Assembly (NCBI GenBank): GCA_029721515.1
Contig: CM056550.1
Coordinates: 21,651,619-21,715,618, forward strand
Reading direction: 5' to 3'
DNA from: Synanceia verrucosa
Taxonomy: Eukaryota > Chordata > Actinopteri > Perciformes > Synanceiidae
Length of the DNA: 64,000 nt
A program made the translations under genes and the position numbers. Positions 1 to 12,026 of the stretch are shown here, piece by piece (position 1 is the stretch's first letter; each line of letters opens with the position of its first letter). Below the pieces are notes generated by a model. The model did no database searches and was not told the DNA's origin. It saw only the letters and a list, made by a program, of their open reading frames with translations.

Positions 1-2242
1 ATTAATGTGTGAAAACCTGGTGTGTAAGAGCCATAGGAAGGAAAGAAAGGATCAATAGATGGAAGGAGGGAAGGAAAGATGGAGGAAAATATGGGAAGAC
101 GTGATGACAAAATTAGAGATGGAATGTAAGAGAGATTATATTAGTGATATTTTATTAGAAATATAATGCCTGAAACAGTCAATAAAACAAACTACAGCCA
201 TCTGAGGAACATTGAGAACATCTGTCTCAATGTAGAAATACTTGAGTAAAGAACCACTGCTGCAAATTTACACTGAATGTCTATTGAGTTTCTTGAATGC
301 ACACAATCTATTTTTACAATAAACAAAAGAAGACAACAGGAAATTGAATTGAAAGCACTTAACAATGATGCATAGGAAGTGCATACAATTTGATACGTTG
401 ATTTCCTGCACTTAAATGTCCCATAATATTTTTCACATAAGCATATACCACATAAATTCATTTATCCTACTCGAGGATTAACACATCCACCCTCCCGGCA
501 CGCTACATGGTGCCTGTGAACACAGTGTCCTTGAGTTGTCACTGGGTGTGTGACGTCAACTTTTTCCATTCAATCAGGAAAACTTTTGTTTGTCCTAAAT
601 GCTGAAAGCGACCATAGCTCTCGGTGCTATAAATACATTTGTCAAGCTGTTGCGAAAACAGCTTTGTCTGTCGCATCCTGTGAAAAGGGAACCTCTGGTG
701 GTGTCATATGATTAGAAATGAGATGAAGCATCGCTGCCTGGAACAGAGAAGTGGTCTGTCCTCATGGGTTTAGGTCTAGCCTGACCCAGGACTGACTGAC
801 ACTAACCCTACTGGTCTACCCTGACCTTCAGCAGGGACACAGTCTGAAGGCTCTACTGAACTTCCCTGGTTACAATGAGATAATATTTACATGGAGGGCT
901 AGTTGCTATATTTCGACACTGTCTATACGTATATGGCACTGACTTACAAACATTTTTGATGCCAAAATGGCCCAAATGGAGCCTATTATGATACTGGGAC
1001 ATTAAAGGAGCAAAGAAAAAATCTAAAAATTGAATAAAAATGTTTTTTTTCACTTACTCTATCACAACTTCAGCACATAAAATAGAAATATATCTATATG
1101 CAATTTGTTTTGTAATGTGATTGAACTGACCCTGACAGGTGTGGTCACCGAACATGACCAAATGTGAACTTTTTGAAAACACTTCTTAATTCAATGATAC
1201 TTAAACAGCCTAAAACAAATCATATAGGTGTTATTAGAGGGTGTAATAAAATATATCACAAACTGCAAAGAAAAGATATTTCTGCTTTATATAATGTAGG
1301 TTAATTCTTCACCATATAAAACCAAAACTATCTTTTTTTTTTTTGTAATTTGGGTGAACTGACCCTGTAGGGAGATGGCAGGAAATGAAAACTATGACCG
1401 CACTGCAAGTATGCTTTTTTTAAAGTGAAACTGCAGTGCTGTCCTAGTTACCATTTTATATTCTCTACATTAAGAATTCAGCATTTCATTTTTCAAATCG
1501 TGAATCATGTGCCTCATATCTTAAAATCTATACACGAACCACATACCTTATCTTAACTGTGCAGATAAGGTATCAACCACTTAACAAATGTGACTTCTGT
1601 ATACATATTCTAGATTACTCAAAAATTGTTAAATGGCATTCAGTTGATGGATCTAAATATCCAGAGAATATGTGAAACTTTTTTTTTTTAACTTTTTGTT
1701 AAAAAAAAAAAGTGTATGAATACCACAAATTACATTCATTTGGATTATAAAAGAAGGACATAAAACCTAAATTATGTACATGGCATGCAATTTCTTTTGC
1801 AATTTGGTGAACTAACCCTTTAATTTACATGACCAGCCAGGTGCCAACAACTGGTGGATGTATGTCAGACATATTTACCATCAAACTTTAACCCATCCCT
1901 TTTCAATTACTCAGATAACATTGCACAGATGCTCTCCATCACATTCACTTTGCATGATAAAGTACCTGATCTTTAGAGTGCCACGGCACATCTTCAGAAA
2001 CACAACCACACGCACGTCAAGCCTCACTCACATCACAAACATACACACACAGTCACCTGTTTATGCCGCCCGTACACACTCTTGGACACATACTATGGAA
2101 AAGTGATACACACCTGCACTGCTGCTACATGCAATGAAGCATGGATGAGAACACACTCACCTGATGCCTGATGACTACATTTACTGTAGTGACTTCTGCT
2201 ACATCCTGCCTCTGGTTACACTGGCTGATAAGGATTTCCTGC

Positions 2243-2244
<2 letters not shown>
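1..2244. other. Non-coding A/T-rich stretch with repeat-end motifs
   Basis: No coding region is supported here; the open frames are short and resemble no known family. The first 130 bases are purine-rich (GGAAGG/GGAAAG runs). A motif close to 'TTTGGGTGAACTGACCCT' occurs three times, near 1117-1133, 1345-1365 and 1800-1820, each after a T-rich tract. It resembles the terminal motif of common teleost miniature transposons (GGTGAACTRWCCCTTT). No complete element could be delimited, so these are probably eroded ends. Nothing else is recognised. Confidence 0.5.

Positions 2245-2309
<65 letters not shown>
2245..2309. repeat. (TG)n microsatellite
   Basis: An uninterrupted run of about 32 TG dinucleotides. 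It reads open in several frames only because the repeat lacks stop codons. Long perfect (TG)n tracts are typical of fish genomes and are usually length-polymorphic. Confidence 0.98.
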
Positions 2310-2310
<1 letters not shown>

Positions 2311-2390
2311 AGTCATAGCAGTACACCTACCTCTTTGTGCAGGCATGGGTTCTTTTTCAGCAGCAACACAATGATCTTTCTATTCTTTGC

Positions 2391-2393
<3 letters not shown>

Positions 2394-2437
<44 letters not shown>
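2394..2437. repeat. (CT)n microsatellite within a pyrimidine-rich stretch
   Basis: About 21 CT dinucleotides, followed to about 2800 by imperfect CT/CCT-rich sequence. The strong purine/pyrimidine strand asymmetry over about 400 bp could adopt a triplex-like structure in principle, but no function is visible. Confidence 0.95.
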
Positions 2438-2440
<3 letters not shown>

Positions 2441-2799
2441 CCTCTCTCCTCTCTGTCTCCCTCTCTCTCTAACCTTCTCTCTTCCTCTCTGTGGTAACAC
2501 AGCTCTCTGCTCGCTTTTCAGCACCTCCTTTCAACATACACTCTCTTTATTAGGAGAAGCAGATCCCTTCCCTCCTCCCTCCTGCTCAGCCCACTCCCCT
2601 CCTTCCCAGGCGCCTTTAGCTTTGCCTTGTGTTTTCCCCTTTCTCTTCCTCTCTCTCTCCCTCTCTACACCTTTGTCATTCTCTCTGCTGCTGCTCACTC
2701 ACTGTTCCTGCCTTTACCCACTTTCTGCATCTCCCTCGCTGCTTCTCTTCCACTGGTGTTTTTCATCATTTTCCTTCTGCCTCTGCTTCTCTTTGTCAT

Positions 2800-5252
2800 T
2801 GTCTTGTATAAGTGGGTCAAACATGAAAGCAGTGTTAGATCTAGATGGGAGCTGGAGCTCAAGCTGGAGGGATATTGGAGGAAAACACATTGGGTGAACT
2901 TAATCTTCTTCTTAAATCCTTGATACCCAGCACATCCTTGTATAGATGTAATCTTAACTCTATTAAAAGAAACTGCTCACTTAATGACACTACTGAAGTC
3001 TATGACCTCAAATATGGAGCCTGTAAAGTTAGTGCTAAGAGCCATTATGTAAGATTTCTTTCAGTCCAGGATGATAAAGAAACCTTGAGTCCAGGGCTGT
3101 GGCATTGACATTGCTACCTATCATGTGTGTGTTTGTCACACACTTTTACCAAGGCTGAAAAACAAAGCTCTGTCTGTATTTGAGCCATGGTCTCGGTGGG
3201 TGGGGGGTTCAATTCACCAGGCTGCACTTTAACCACAACAACAAACCACCACTCCTGAGCACTGCATCTTGCGTGACAAAAATTTGCCAAAAAGTTAATA
3301 TAATATATGGTGATCAGTATGCATAATGTGTGCAGAGCAATCAAGTTGTGGTGGTGGGTGTTTTTGTTTTTATGGTGGGGCTACAGAGGCATTACTCCTA
3401 GTTTTTTTTTGTGATGTAGAGGAAAAAAACGCACATTAATTATGACAACAGTAATCCTCATTTAATGATTTTCTAAATGACATGCAGAATATTTCCTTCA
3501 AGATGGCAGTAACGTCCTATCGTTCAGCTTGAATCTGTAAACGCTCCATCAGTCTGTCACTAAATATGAAAATCATCATTAGTGATGGTAAATATCTATT
3601 TATCCAGCGGTGTGCACAGTGAGAGGGCAGGCGGGAGTCTCAGTGCTCCCACGTACCCTTCCAGTTGGTCCATGTGTCCCTCAACTCAATTTAATTCAGG
3701 GCGATGATGCAATATGATAGTTTATCATCTATCAGTGCAATAGTCTTTGATATTCTGATATGCAATGATGTTGTAACAACAAACACATACTAAATCAATG
3801 CATTAAATGTGATTAACAAACAGTGTATATATAGAAATATACACATAAGTTTTTTCTTTATAATTTCATTTGAAACACTTTATATTTATTTTGCGCCAAA
3901 GTTCTTGATTGAGAAAATCCTCAGTACTTTTCATTTGTCTAGTATTCATTCATATTCACAGACCTGTACAAAAATAGGCTTTACCAAGATGTTAAAGACT
4001 ATTTATCTTTGACTTACCAGAATACATGCCATAAATGTGATGTATATCGTTATCGATATAATATGAAGTTACCAGTATCGGGATAGATTTTGGCCATATT
4101 GTCCAGCACTTGTCTGAGTACATCTTCAAATAGTCCGAGTGTCTCCTGAAGGCCTCTCTGATGAGCCCTGAGCACTGTTGTTATTTTCAACCTGGACTCT
4201 ATTTTCCCCCTTTTTTAACCAAACCAAGTTATGAGAGCACCCTTAATGTTTATGGCACACCCATGTATCAAAAACCATGAAAAGTAACCAAACATAACGT
4301 TTTATCTGAAATTACATTAGCTAGCGGAGGATGTTCAGGGCAGGGTGCTTAAGAAATATAAATGTCTACTGAGGCCTTTCACAATTCATTCTTTCCTCAT
4401 TTTGAAAACTCATGCAACATCCAACAGTTCCTCAGGAATTAGAAGAGAAACTGACAGACAGACAGACAGAAGAGGGAACTGAGAGAGTCTCCAGGCAAAG
4501 CTTGTGGTGTTCGCTGGGCCACATATTCAATCAGCAGTCACTGAAACATGACAATCAATAAATCAGAGTTTTAATTCCATGGCCTCTCTCTCTGAGGGTT
4601 TTCACATGAGAGCAATTCTTTAATGAAAAGCAACCATAACAACTATATTTCATGTTTAATGTCTTTTGTTCATCCATGCTGACCTTGTCAAGACCCCTGT
4701 GCATTATTCAGTTTCATGTATGCCAACAAGCTGCATAATCAGGGAATAATATATTTTCTGTTTTATTTTATTTACTGAATATCGTGCAATTATTAGAAAG
4801 ATGTCTGTTGGAAATGACTACGTGTCAACTTTGGTGGCTTTGGCCAAATGCAGTAATTTAGACTTTGTAAACAACAATGATTGTTAATTTTCATAAACTG
4901 AAAGCTGATACAGCCCCACTGTTTAATAAAGGACAGTTGTGGGTAAAATTATTTCTTGGCACCAGCATTTCTCACACTTAATTGGGAGGCAACCTATAAA
5001 GCACATCAAAGGTAATTTTCTGCGGCCCTTTAAGTGGTTCAGCGTGGTTGAAGTATTGATTAATGTTTACTGTATATGCCTCTTTGTAAGTCAGTCAGGA
5101 GTGACAAGAGTACTGCTTAAGTGAAGCTGGTCAGGCCAGGATTGTTGTGCTTTCATTTTGTCGCTTTATGGCACGTGCGTCATGTGCTGACTTGTTTCTT
5201 TTAAAAGAACCACAACTCTGCAGTGTCAGACCTCTGCTTCACAGTATATCAT
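2800..5252. other. Non-coding stretch with transposon relics
   Basis: No gene is supported. The segment around 4183-4215 ('TTTTCAACCTGGACTC' followed by TATTTTCCC) matches a motif I recognise from a widespread teleost dispersed repeat whose other end reads TTAAAGGATAACT. A possible miniature element at 3693-4115 is listed separately. The remainder is ordinary A/T-rich sequence. Confidence 0.45.
3693..4115. mobile_element. Possible degraded hAT-like miniature element
   Basis: The left end reads CAGGGCGATGATGCAATATG. The right end, read on the other strand, is CAAGTGCTGGACAATATGGC followed by CAAAATC. Both ends resemble the teleost terminal motif CAGGGCTGGGCGATATGGCC. The interior is rich in ATCGATAT/TATCGTTATCG motifs, as in those elements. 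No 8-bp target duplication is visible and the ends match imperfectly, so this is a tentative call of an old, eroded copy. Confidence 0.4.
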
Positions 5253-5279
5253 GATAGATAGATAGATAGATAGATAGAT
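5253..5279. repeat. (GATA)n microsatellite
   Basis: Nearly seven GATA tetranucleotides in a row. (GATA)n tracts are frequent in fish. No relation to a gene is visible. Confidence 0.95.
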
Positions 5280-5559
5280 TCAAACTATGGCATTGTATGC
5301 TGTAATGCATCTGCGTCTCTCGTGGGAAACATCATTTGTGTTTTGTGATGTAGTTTGGATCCCCGTTGTTACATCTTTTTATCCTGCCTTCTCATTTTTT
5401 TGTTGTGCTTCATAAAAGCAAATTAAAACCAGACAAGGCAATAAAATGTTTGCCTTTTTTTAATGTACATACCAAACAAGATGTACTTTCTGTGGCCTAA
5501 CAGATATACTGTACTTTCTGTGTATACATAACCAGCTACAACTGGTTCTTCCATCACTT

Positions 5560-6270
5560 TGAGCGAAACTGAAATGACTTTGATGGATTTCCATGAACTC
5601 TGGTGCAGTATCAATGATGCCTAAAGGATGAATCCCAATGACTTTGGAGTAGGACTGCCATAACCGTCATTAACCGTCAACCAGCAAGATTATTTGCTGC
5701 CAGCCCAAAACAGGCAACCAAATCCCTACAGCAGTTCACTCATCCAGGACAGTTAGCAGCCACAGTGTTGGATGCATCATTGTGGGCACATGCAGTGACT
5801 TCCCTACTACATCTCTCCCCACGTCAGTTAGTTTAGCTGTGCGGTGGTGTGCTGTGTTTCTGCCTGGCATAGTGTCAGGGTTTCCACCAGTGTATTGCAA
5901 GCTCAGCGGCCACCAGTACAGTGACAATGAGTATGAATGTAGCAGTAGCATTATAGCTGTGAATGTAGCAGTGCAGTGTTTGTACAGTTTAGGCTGCTCA
6001 CTGGACCCAAGCCAATGTCCTGTGTGGTGCTCGTTACCTGCTGATTAAAGACAAAGTGTCCCACAGTTAGCATCAAGATGGGCTGCCTCTTTGAGCTGGA
6101 CAGCTATTCTCATTTTAGTGATTTTTGGTTAGCTTTCAAGAAGTATCTTCTCATTTCTGTTACCTGAGGGCACTAATCTTCAAAATTGTTATTGTCAGTT
6201 AACAGTTGAATGAAAAATTATTAAAATCAAGATTTCGGTGATCCCCTTACCTTTCATCTGCTGTTGATCC
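5560..6270. repeat. Dispersed repeat split by an inner insertion of about 580 bp
   Basis: The left part (5575-5648) includes 'GGATGAATCCCAATGACTTT' and the right part (6230-6262) begins TCGGTGATCCCCTTACC. Together they read through as a common teleost repeat ('...GGATGAATCCTAATGACTTTGGTGATCCCC...', recalled, not searched). The sequence between them, about 5649-6229, interrupts that repeat. The flanks read GACTTTGG on the left and GATTTCGG on the right, an imperfect 8-bp duplication. No clear terminal inverted repeats were found, so the class of the insertion is unknown. Confidence 0.45.
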
Positions 6271-9067
6271 CCACATTTTCACCTATTCAGTTAGTTCAAC
6301 ATATAAGTGGAGTGTAACAAGATTCATTACAATGAATATGGGCATTGATTTTTGTTCTTATTGTTGTTTAGTAGATACTAGATGTTTTCTTCTGGCATAA
6401 CGACTCACTTGTGCACTAAATCAGTTGAAAATAATTACCAGCAAGTTCATTATTACCTCCTGTAAGAGTAATGTTTTTATGCCTTTTTATGAAGGTGAAC
6501 GTCTTCAGCAGAAATCAATGGACTTGTGGCTTCGACCCCCAAACAGGGAAGGGAAGGGAGGGTGAAGTTGAAGTATGCACGGACGTATTGGATTGGTCTT
6601 TACATGCTGACAATAATAACAATATGGAATATCGCCAGGCTTATCCTTTAAGCAGCATAGAAATAAGTCTCTAAACGTATTCCAAAAATTGCATATCAGC
6701 TGTCCCCTTTCCATCTATGTTAGATGATAGAACAAGGGAGGAATAGGATACCACTTATAATGTGTTTTGTGTCACATTAGCCTCTCAGTAAGAGCTGCCT
6801 GATTGAATTATAGTACAACTTAAAGTGTCTGCTGAGAATGTTTTATGTGTAGCAAGACACTGTGTTATGAAAGAAAGACAGGGAGAGGAAGAGAGAAGGC
6901 GAAAATACATTTAACAGCAGGTCATTATGAAGCCAGACGTGAATAACAGACAGATGTGATCTCCAGTTTATTCATGTTAATGGCAATTTGCTCTATCAGC
7001 CACAACCACACAGAGGCAAGCAAAAACAGTGTGCTAACATGATCATCTTGAGATTTTAGAAACCTTTTGTATCGTATAAAATAACCCATTTAGCTTTCTT
7101 TTTTTTTTTTTTTTTAAACCATGCTAGCAGTATGGATGGTTGGTCCATCTCTCTCTCAACTAATAGATAGATTGGCATGAGATGTTGTACAGACAGGTGA
7201 TTCCCAGAGCATATTCTTTCTTTTCTTGTTTGAGTGAAATGTTCCAGCTGTTGCATGGATTGTCATGAAATTTGGTACAAACATTAATGTTCCCCACACA
7301 ATGAATTGAAAACAAAACAGGATTTTTTGATAGTTTTATTATTCAGTAAACATCTTCCCAAGCACTTTTTGGTTCATGGGCAAATAACTTCAAAACTATA
7401 TTTAATTTGGAGAAAGTGTGTGGATCGATTTATCCCAAAGAAACGTCAGTGAAAGTGAAAAACACTGTTTTGATTACTGGTGCTTTACTGACAGCAATAG
7501 TTTGTTCAAAACAACATCATTCAAATATGTTTTTTCTTTTGGAATTTCTCAGTGGTTTTGAATCGTTATTGTGCTGAGGGGATAGTTAATGAAATGAGAG
7601 CCTATTTGGGGAAAGAGTGACTGAAAAAAAAAAGACATATTCTATAATGTAATCAGAAATTAGTTTCCTAAGCCACACATAAAAGCATTTCAACAGAGAG
7701 GTTACAGTGCATGGCTCATGTTCCATATTATATTAGATAAAGAAGGGAAACCCTTGTGAATGGCAGAAATATAATTAGTTAAGGGTCAGTCAAAATTAGA
7801 CAGACAGTTAGGGTTAATACATAATTCATATGACCTCTTCACTTGTGTTGACCCTTTTGGGTTACAACCCCTCTTGCTATGGAGTGTTACCATGGCGCCG
7901 GGCCCCAGAGGAAATGGAAATTGTCAACAAAGAATCTTTTTGTGACTTCAGTTTTTGAGCAAGATAAAATATGGTTGTTTGGCAAAAATAGCTCTAATGT
8001 ACTCCATGTTATTGCCTGGTGGCAATCATAAATCAAAGCTTCATAAACAACCACACATTTGTTTTTGGAATTAGGGGATCCATTTTTTTGTGTGTCATGT
8101 GTATCATATGATATTTATTTTGAGCAATCATAATTTAAATACTTTGACTATTCTCAAGGTATAATTTGAATTACAGTTTCCCTATGCTGGCATTCAAGAT
8201 TTGTTAGCTTATTCACCAGAGCACCCTCTCTTATCTTGATTAAGTCATCACACAAACGCCACTCTTCGGTGGCCATCATATAAAGCCAGGATGGATTGAA
8301 ATAACTGATGACTGAGTGCTATTTTGCCTGTAACTAATAGAATTTCTCCTCTCCAAACAGATTGCACTGCCCCCTGTTGGCTTAAAGAATTACCTACACA
8401 GGTAAATACAGCTTCACACATTTGAGGTGATATGTTATGGAGTGAGTGTTGCTGACAGTCTTCAAGCAGAAGATGATGCAGAAGGTCGCTTCTGTGGTGA
8501 CATTTTATTGAACAGAATGGAAATGTGCAAACAGTGATTGAAACAGGAAGCAATGACCCCCACGTTTTGTGTTAGAGTCAGTTTTTAATTCCACATTAAG
8601 CTCCTCATGTTTTCTCTGCTGACCAGACATTAAAAAACAAAGGAAAAAATGCATACCACAGAGAAATGATTTGTTTTGAAACTAAAATACTTACACCAAA
8701 ATACTATAAAGTAGACGTGATGATGAGTTGATGAATTTAATGTCAGAAACAACAATGGTTATGAAAATTAAGTCATTTTCAACCAAAAATGCAAAATATC
8801 CCACAGTTGTACCCCTAACTTGCAGTACTATCGGAGTAAAATATGAGCTAGAATGGAAAAGGTCACAGTAGAATGTTGAAGATTTCTGGGAAAAAAGTTG
8901 TAGTGCAGAACATCAAAAAAAAAGTCAGTCAAAGGCAGTCATATAATAGTATGACATGAATAATCATAGTACAGCTTGTCAAAAAATGTAATTAAAAAGG
9001 TCAAAGGTTAGTGTGTCAAAATGTCATCGCACCAAGATTGTGATAAAAAGGCAGGGGTTGACATGCT

Positions 9068-9075
<8 letters not shown>
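6271..9075. other. Non-coding stretch, fragments of dispersed repeats
   Basis: No gene is supported. At 7130-7310 there are phrases such as 'GGATTGTCATGAAATTTGGT' and ACATTAATGTTCCCC that resemble a second fragment of the teleost repeat seen at 5.6 kb. The stretch 8900-9060 contains scattered GTCAAAAA-type words and an inverted GTCATA/TATGAC pair near 8938-8955. These faintly recall the satellite that follows, in inverted sense. The rest is unremarkable A/T-rich DNA. Confidence 0.4.

Positions 9076-9099
<24 letters not shown>
9076..9099. repeat. Poly(A) tract at the left edge of the satellite array
   Basis: Twenty-four consecutive A residues lie immediately before the first recognisable satellite unit. 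It could be a relic of a retroposed tail or simple slippage. It sits almost exactly at the boundary between ordinary sequence and the array. Confidence 0.9.
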
Positions 9100-10491
9100 T
9101 CATGTAATAAGGGCTTTTGATGATTTGATTTTTTTCAAATTCTTCGACATACTATACTATGGCATTTTTTCCAAAATTTTAAACATGCTGAACTTTGGCA
9201 AATTTTTGAAGTTATTTCAAGAAATTATACTACAATTTCATTCAAAATGCCATAATATGTAATTTTGGTGACTTTTTTTGACAGTTGAAAATTTGACTTT
9301 TTGACTTTTTTTAACATACTATACTATGGCATTTTTTTCCAAAGTTTTAGACATGCTAAAATATGGCAAATGTTTAAGTATTTTTTAAGAAATTATTTAA
9401 CAATTTCATTCAAAATGCTATAATAAGTAATTTTGATGATTTTTTTTGACAGTTGAAAATTTGAGTTTCTCGACCTTTTTCAACATACTATACTATGGCA
9501 TTTTTTCCAAAATTTTAGACATGCTGAAATTTCGAAAATTTTTCAAGTTATTTCAAGATATTACAGTACAATTTGATTCAAAATGCCATAATATGTAATT
9601 TTGATGACTTTTTTGACAATGGAAAATTTGACTTTTTGACTTTTTTTCGACATACTATACTATGGCATTTTTTTCAAATTTTACACCCTAAAATATAGCA
9701 AATTTTCAAGTTATTTCAAGAAGTTATACTACAATTTCATTCAAAATGCTATCGTAAGTAATTTTGATGACTTTTTTTGACATTTTAAAATTTGAGTTTT
9801 TCGACAATTTCTGGACATACTATAGTATGGTATTTTTTCCAAAATTTCAGACATGCTAAAATATGGCAAATTTTCAAGTATTTTTCAAGAATATATGAAA
9901 CAATTTCATTCAAAATGCTATAATAAGTAATTTTGATGACTTTTTTTGACAGTTGAAAATTTAACTTTTTCTACTTTTTTCGACATACTATAGTATGGCA
10001 TTTTTTTCCAAAATATTACACATCCTAAAATATGGCAAATTTTCAGGTTATTTCAAGAAATTATACCACAATTTCATTAAAAATTACATAATAAGTAATT
10101 TTGATGACTTTTCTGACGGTTGAAAATTTGACTTTTTTGCCGTTTTTCTGACATACTACACTATGGCATTTTTCCCAAAATTTTAGAAATGGAAAAACTC
10201 TAGCAAATTTTCAAGTTTTTTCCAATTACAATACTACAGTTTCATTCAAAATGCTACAATGAGTAATTTTGATGACTTTCTCGACTTATTTCAACATATT
10301 TGACTATTGCATTTTTTCCCAAAATTTAGACATGGTAAAATATGACAAATTTTTGAAGTTATTTCAAGAAATTATACCACAATTTCATTCAAAATGATGT
10401 AATAAGTAATTTTGATGATTTTTATAGACATTTGAAAATTTGACCTTTTCAACATACTATACTATGGCATTTTTTTTCTTCAAATTTTTAG

Positions 10492-11318
10492 ACATTTGGG
10501 TGGGAAGGAGGTTCTGTCATTCAGGCTCCATCTGTTTGGCGAGATGGACAGGAGCCAATGCTGCTCAGATTGTATCTGTTTGCGTTGTGGAGAAGAGGAT
10601 GTTTCCTCTCCCTCCCTTTAACACATGTTGCAAATTAGTTTTATGCCTCATAGTCCCTGTGCTTTCTTATCTCACAGGTATCCAGGGTTCCAGTTTACCT
10701 GGTGGAGTAGAGTCTGGACAGACCAGGCTTCATCTTCTGGTACTGAGTGACATGGTGATGATGAGGACATCTTGCTGAGGCTTCTCCTGTTTGGTGTGGT
10801 GGAGAGGAGGATGTGCTACACAGGCTTCATCCGTTGGCATTATGGAGAGGAAGATGTGCTACCCAGGCTTCATCTGGTTGGCGTGGTGGGGAGGAAGACA
10901 TGCTCAGAATCCATTGCCGACAGCTTGATGATGCTTTTCATCCCGTTGGACATTTTCATACAATTCTATATGTATTAGTTGTTGTTATATGGCGTTGGAC
11001 ACTTAAATACAATTCTAGATGTTTTAACTGTTATTATATGGAGTGTTAATGTGTTTTTCATTGTTGTTACTCTGTACACATGGCATCATTGAATGTCTGT
11101 CCATCCTGGAAGAGGGGTACCTCCTCTGTTGCTCTTCCTGAGGTTTCTTGCATTTCTTTTTCCCTGTTAAAAGTTTCTTTGGGAAGTTTTTCCTTAGTCG
11201 ATGTGAAGGTTGTTTTTAAAGGACAGAGGGTGTCATATACTGTACTCGTTGTAAAGTCCTCTGAGGCAAAATCCAAATTTGTGATATAGGGTTATACGAA
11301 TAAAATTGACTTGACTTT
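10492..11318 (+). mobile_element. Retroposon-like insertion inside the satellite
   Basis: About 830 bp of sequence unlike the satellite interrupts the array. Its last 220 bp read like a 3' tail widespread in teleost genomes: 'TTCCTGAGGTTTCTTGCATT', TCCCTGTTAAAAGTTTCTTTGG, AAAGGACAGAGGGTGTCATA, CCTCTGAGGCAAAATC and a terminal AATAAAATTGACTTGAC. Such sequences usually end a non-LTR (LINE/SINE-like) retroposon; this assignment is from memory. The first half holds a degenerate minisatellite (listed separately), and two 49-bp copies starting CGTTGGACA follow at about 10945-11042. No reverse transcriptase is encoded, so the copy is non-autonomous or truncated. Confidence 0.7.
10505..10915 (+). repeat. 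Degenerate ~43-bp minisatellite within the insertion
   Basis: At least four imperfect units share a pattern like CAGGCTTCATCTGTTTGGCG followed by TGGTGGAGAGGAGGATGTGC. They are seen near 10573, 10778, 10826 and 10868, with a more diverged start near 10521. Neighbouring units toward the right end are about 43 bp apart. They read open on the plus strand, but frame changes and lack of a start context argue against coding. Confidence 0.65.
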
Positions 11319-11816
11319 TCAACATACTATACTATGGCATTTTTTCCCAATTTTTAGCAATGGTAAATTATGGCATATTTCCAAGTTATTTCAAGAAAGA
11401 ATACTACAGTTTCATTCAAAATGATATAATAAGTCATTTTGATGACTTTTTGTGACTGTTGAAAATTTGACTTTTTCGACTTTTTTTTGACATACTATAG
11501 TATGGCATTTTTCCCATATTTTTAGCAATGGTAAATTATGGCATATTTCCAAGTTATTTCAAGAAACTATGCTACAATTTCATTTAAAATGCTATCATAA
11601 GTCATTTTGATGACTTTTTTTGACAGTTGAAAATTTGACTTTTTTGAGTTTTTTTTGACATACTATAGTATGGCATTTTTTTCCAAAATTTTACACATCC
11701 TAAAATATGGTAAATTCCAAAATTATTTCAAGAAAGTTTGCCACAGTTTCATTCAAAATGACATAATAAGTCATTTTGATGACTTTTTTTGACAGTTGAA
11801 AATTTGACTTTTTCGA

Positions 11817-11850
11817 CTTTTTTTGACATACTATAGTATGTCAAAAAAAG
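11817..11850. repeat. Perfect 34-bp palindrome in a satellite unit (pair 1, first)
   Basis: C, seven T, GACATACTATAGTATGTC, seven A, G: every base pairs with its mirror. Other units read GACATACTATAGTATGGC here, so this unit differs by an added TCAAAAAAA that completes the inverted repeat. Confidence 0.97.
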
Positions 11851-11992
11851 CATTTTTTCCAAAATTTTACACATCCTAAAATAGGGCAGATTTTCAAGTT
11901 ATATGAAGAAATTATGCCACATTTTCATTCAAAATGATTTAATAAGTCATTTTGATGACTTTTTGTGACAATTGAAAATTTGACTTTTTCGA

Positions 11993-12026
11993 CTTTTTTT
12001 GACATACTATAGTATGTCAAAAAAAG
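11993..12026. repeat. Perfect 34-bp palindrome in a satellite unit (pair 1, second)
   Basis: Identical to the palindrome 176 bp earlier, in the next tandem unit. The extra 9 bp explain the 176-bp spacing against the usual 168. Confidence 0.97.

Noticed and set aside
2125..2897. Overlapping open frames of up to 186 codons across the TG/CT microsatellites
   Set aside because: They are translations of simple repeats (poly Cys-Val, Ser-Leu, Thr-His) without any domain.
8248..8553. 101-codon minus-strand open frame rich in Cys and His
   Set aside because: Cys/His spacing does not form a zinc-finger pattern, and CTGCCCCCTGTTGGC at 8370 looks like a repeat end.
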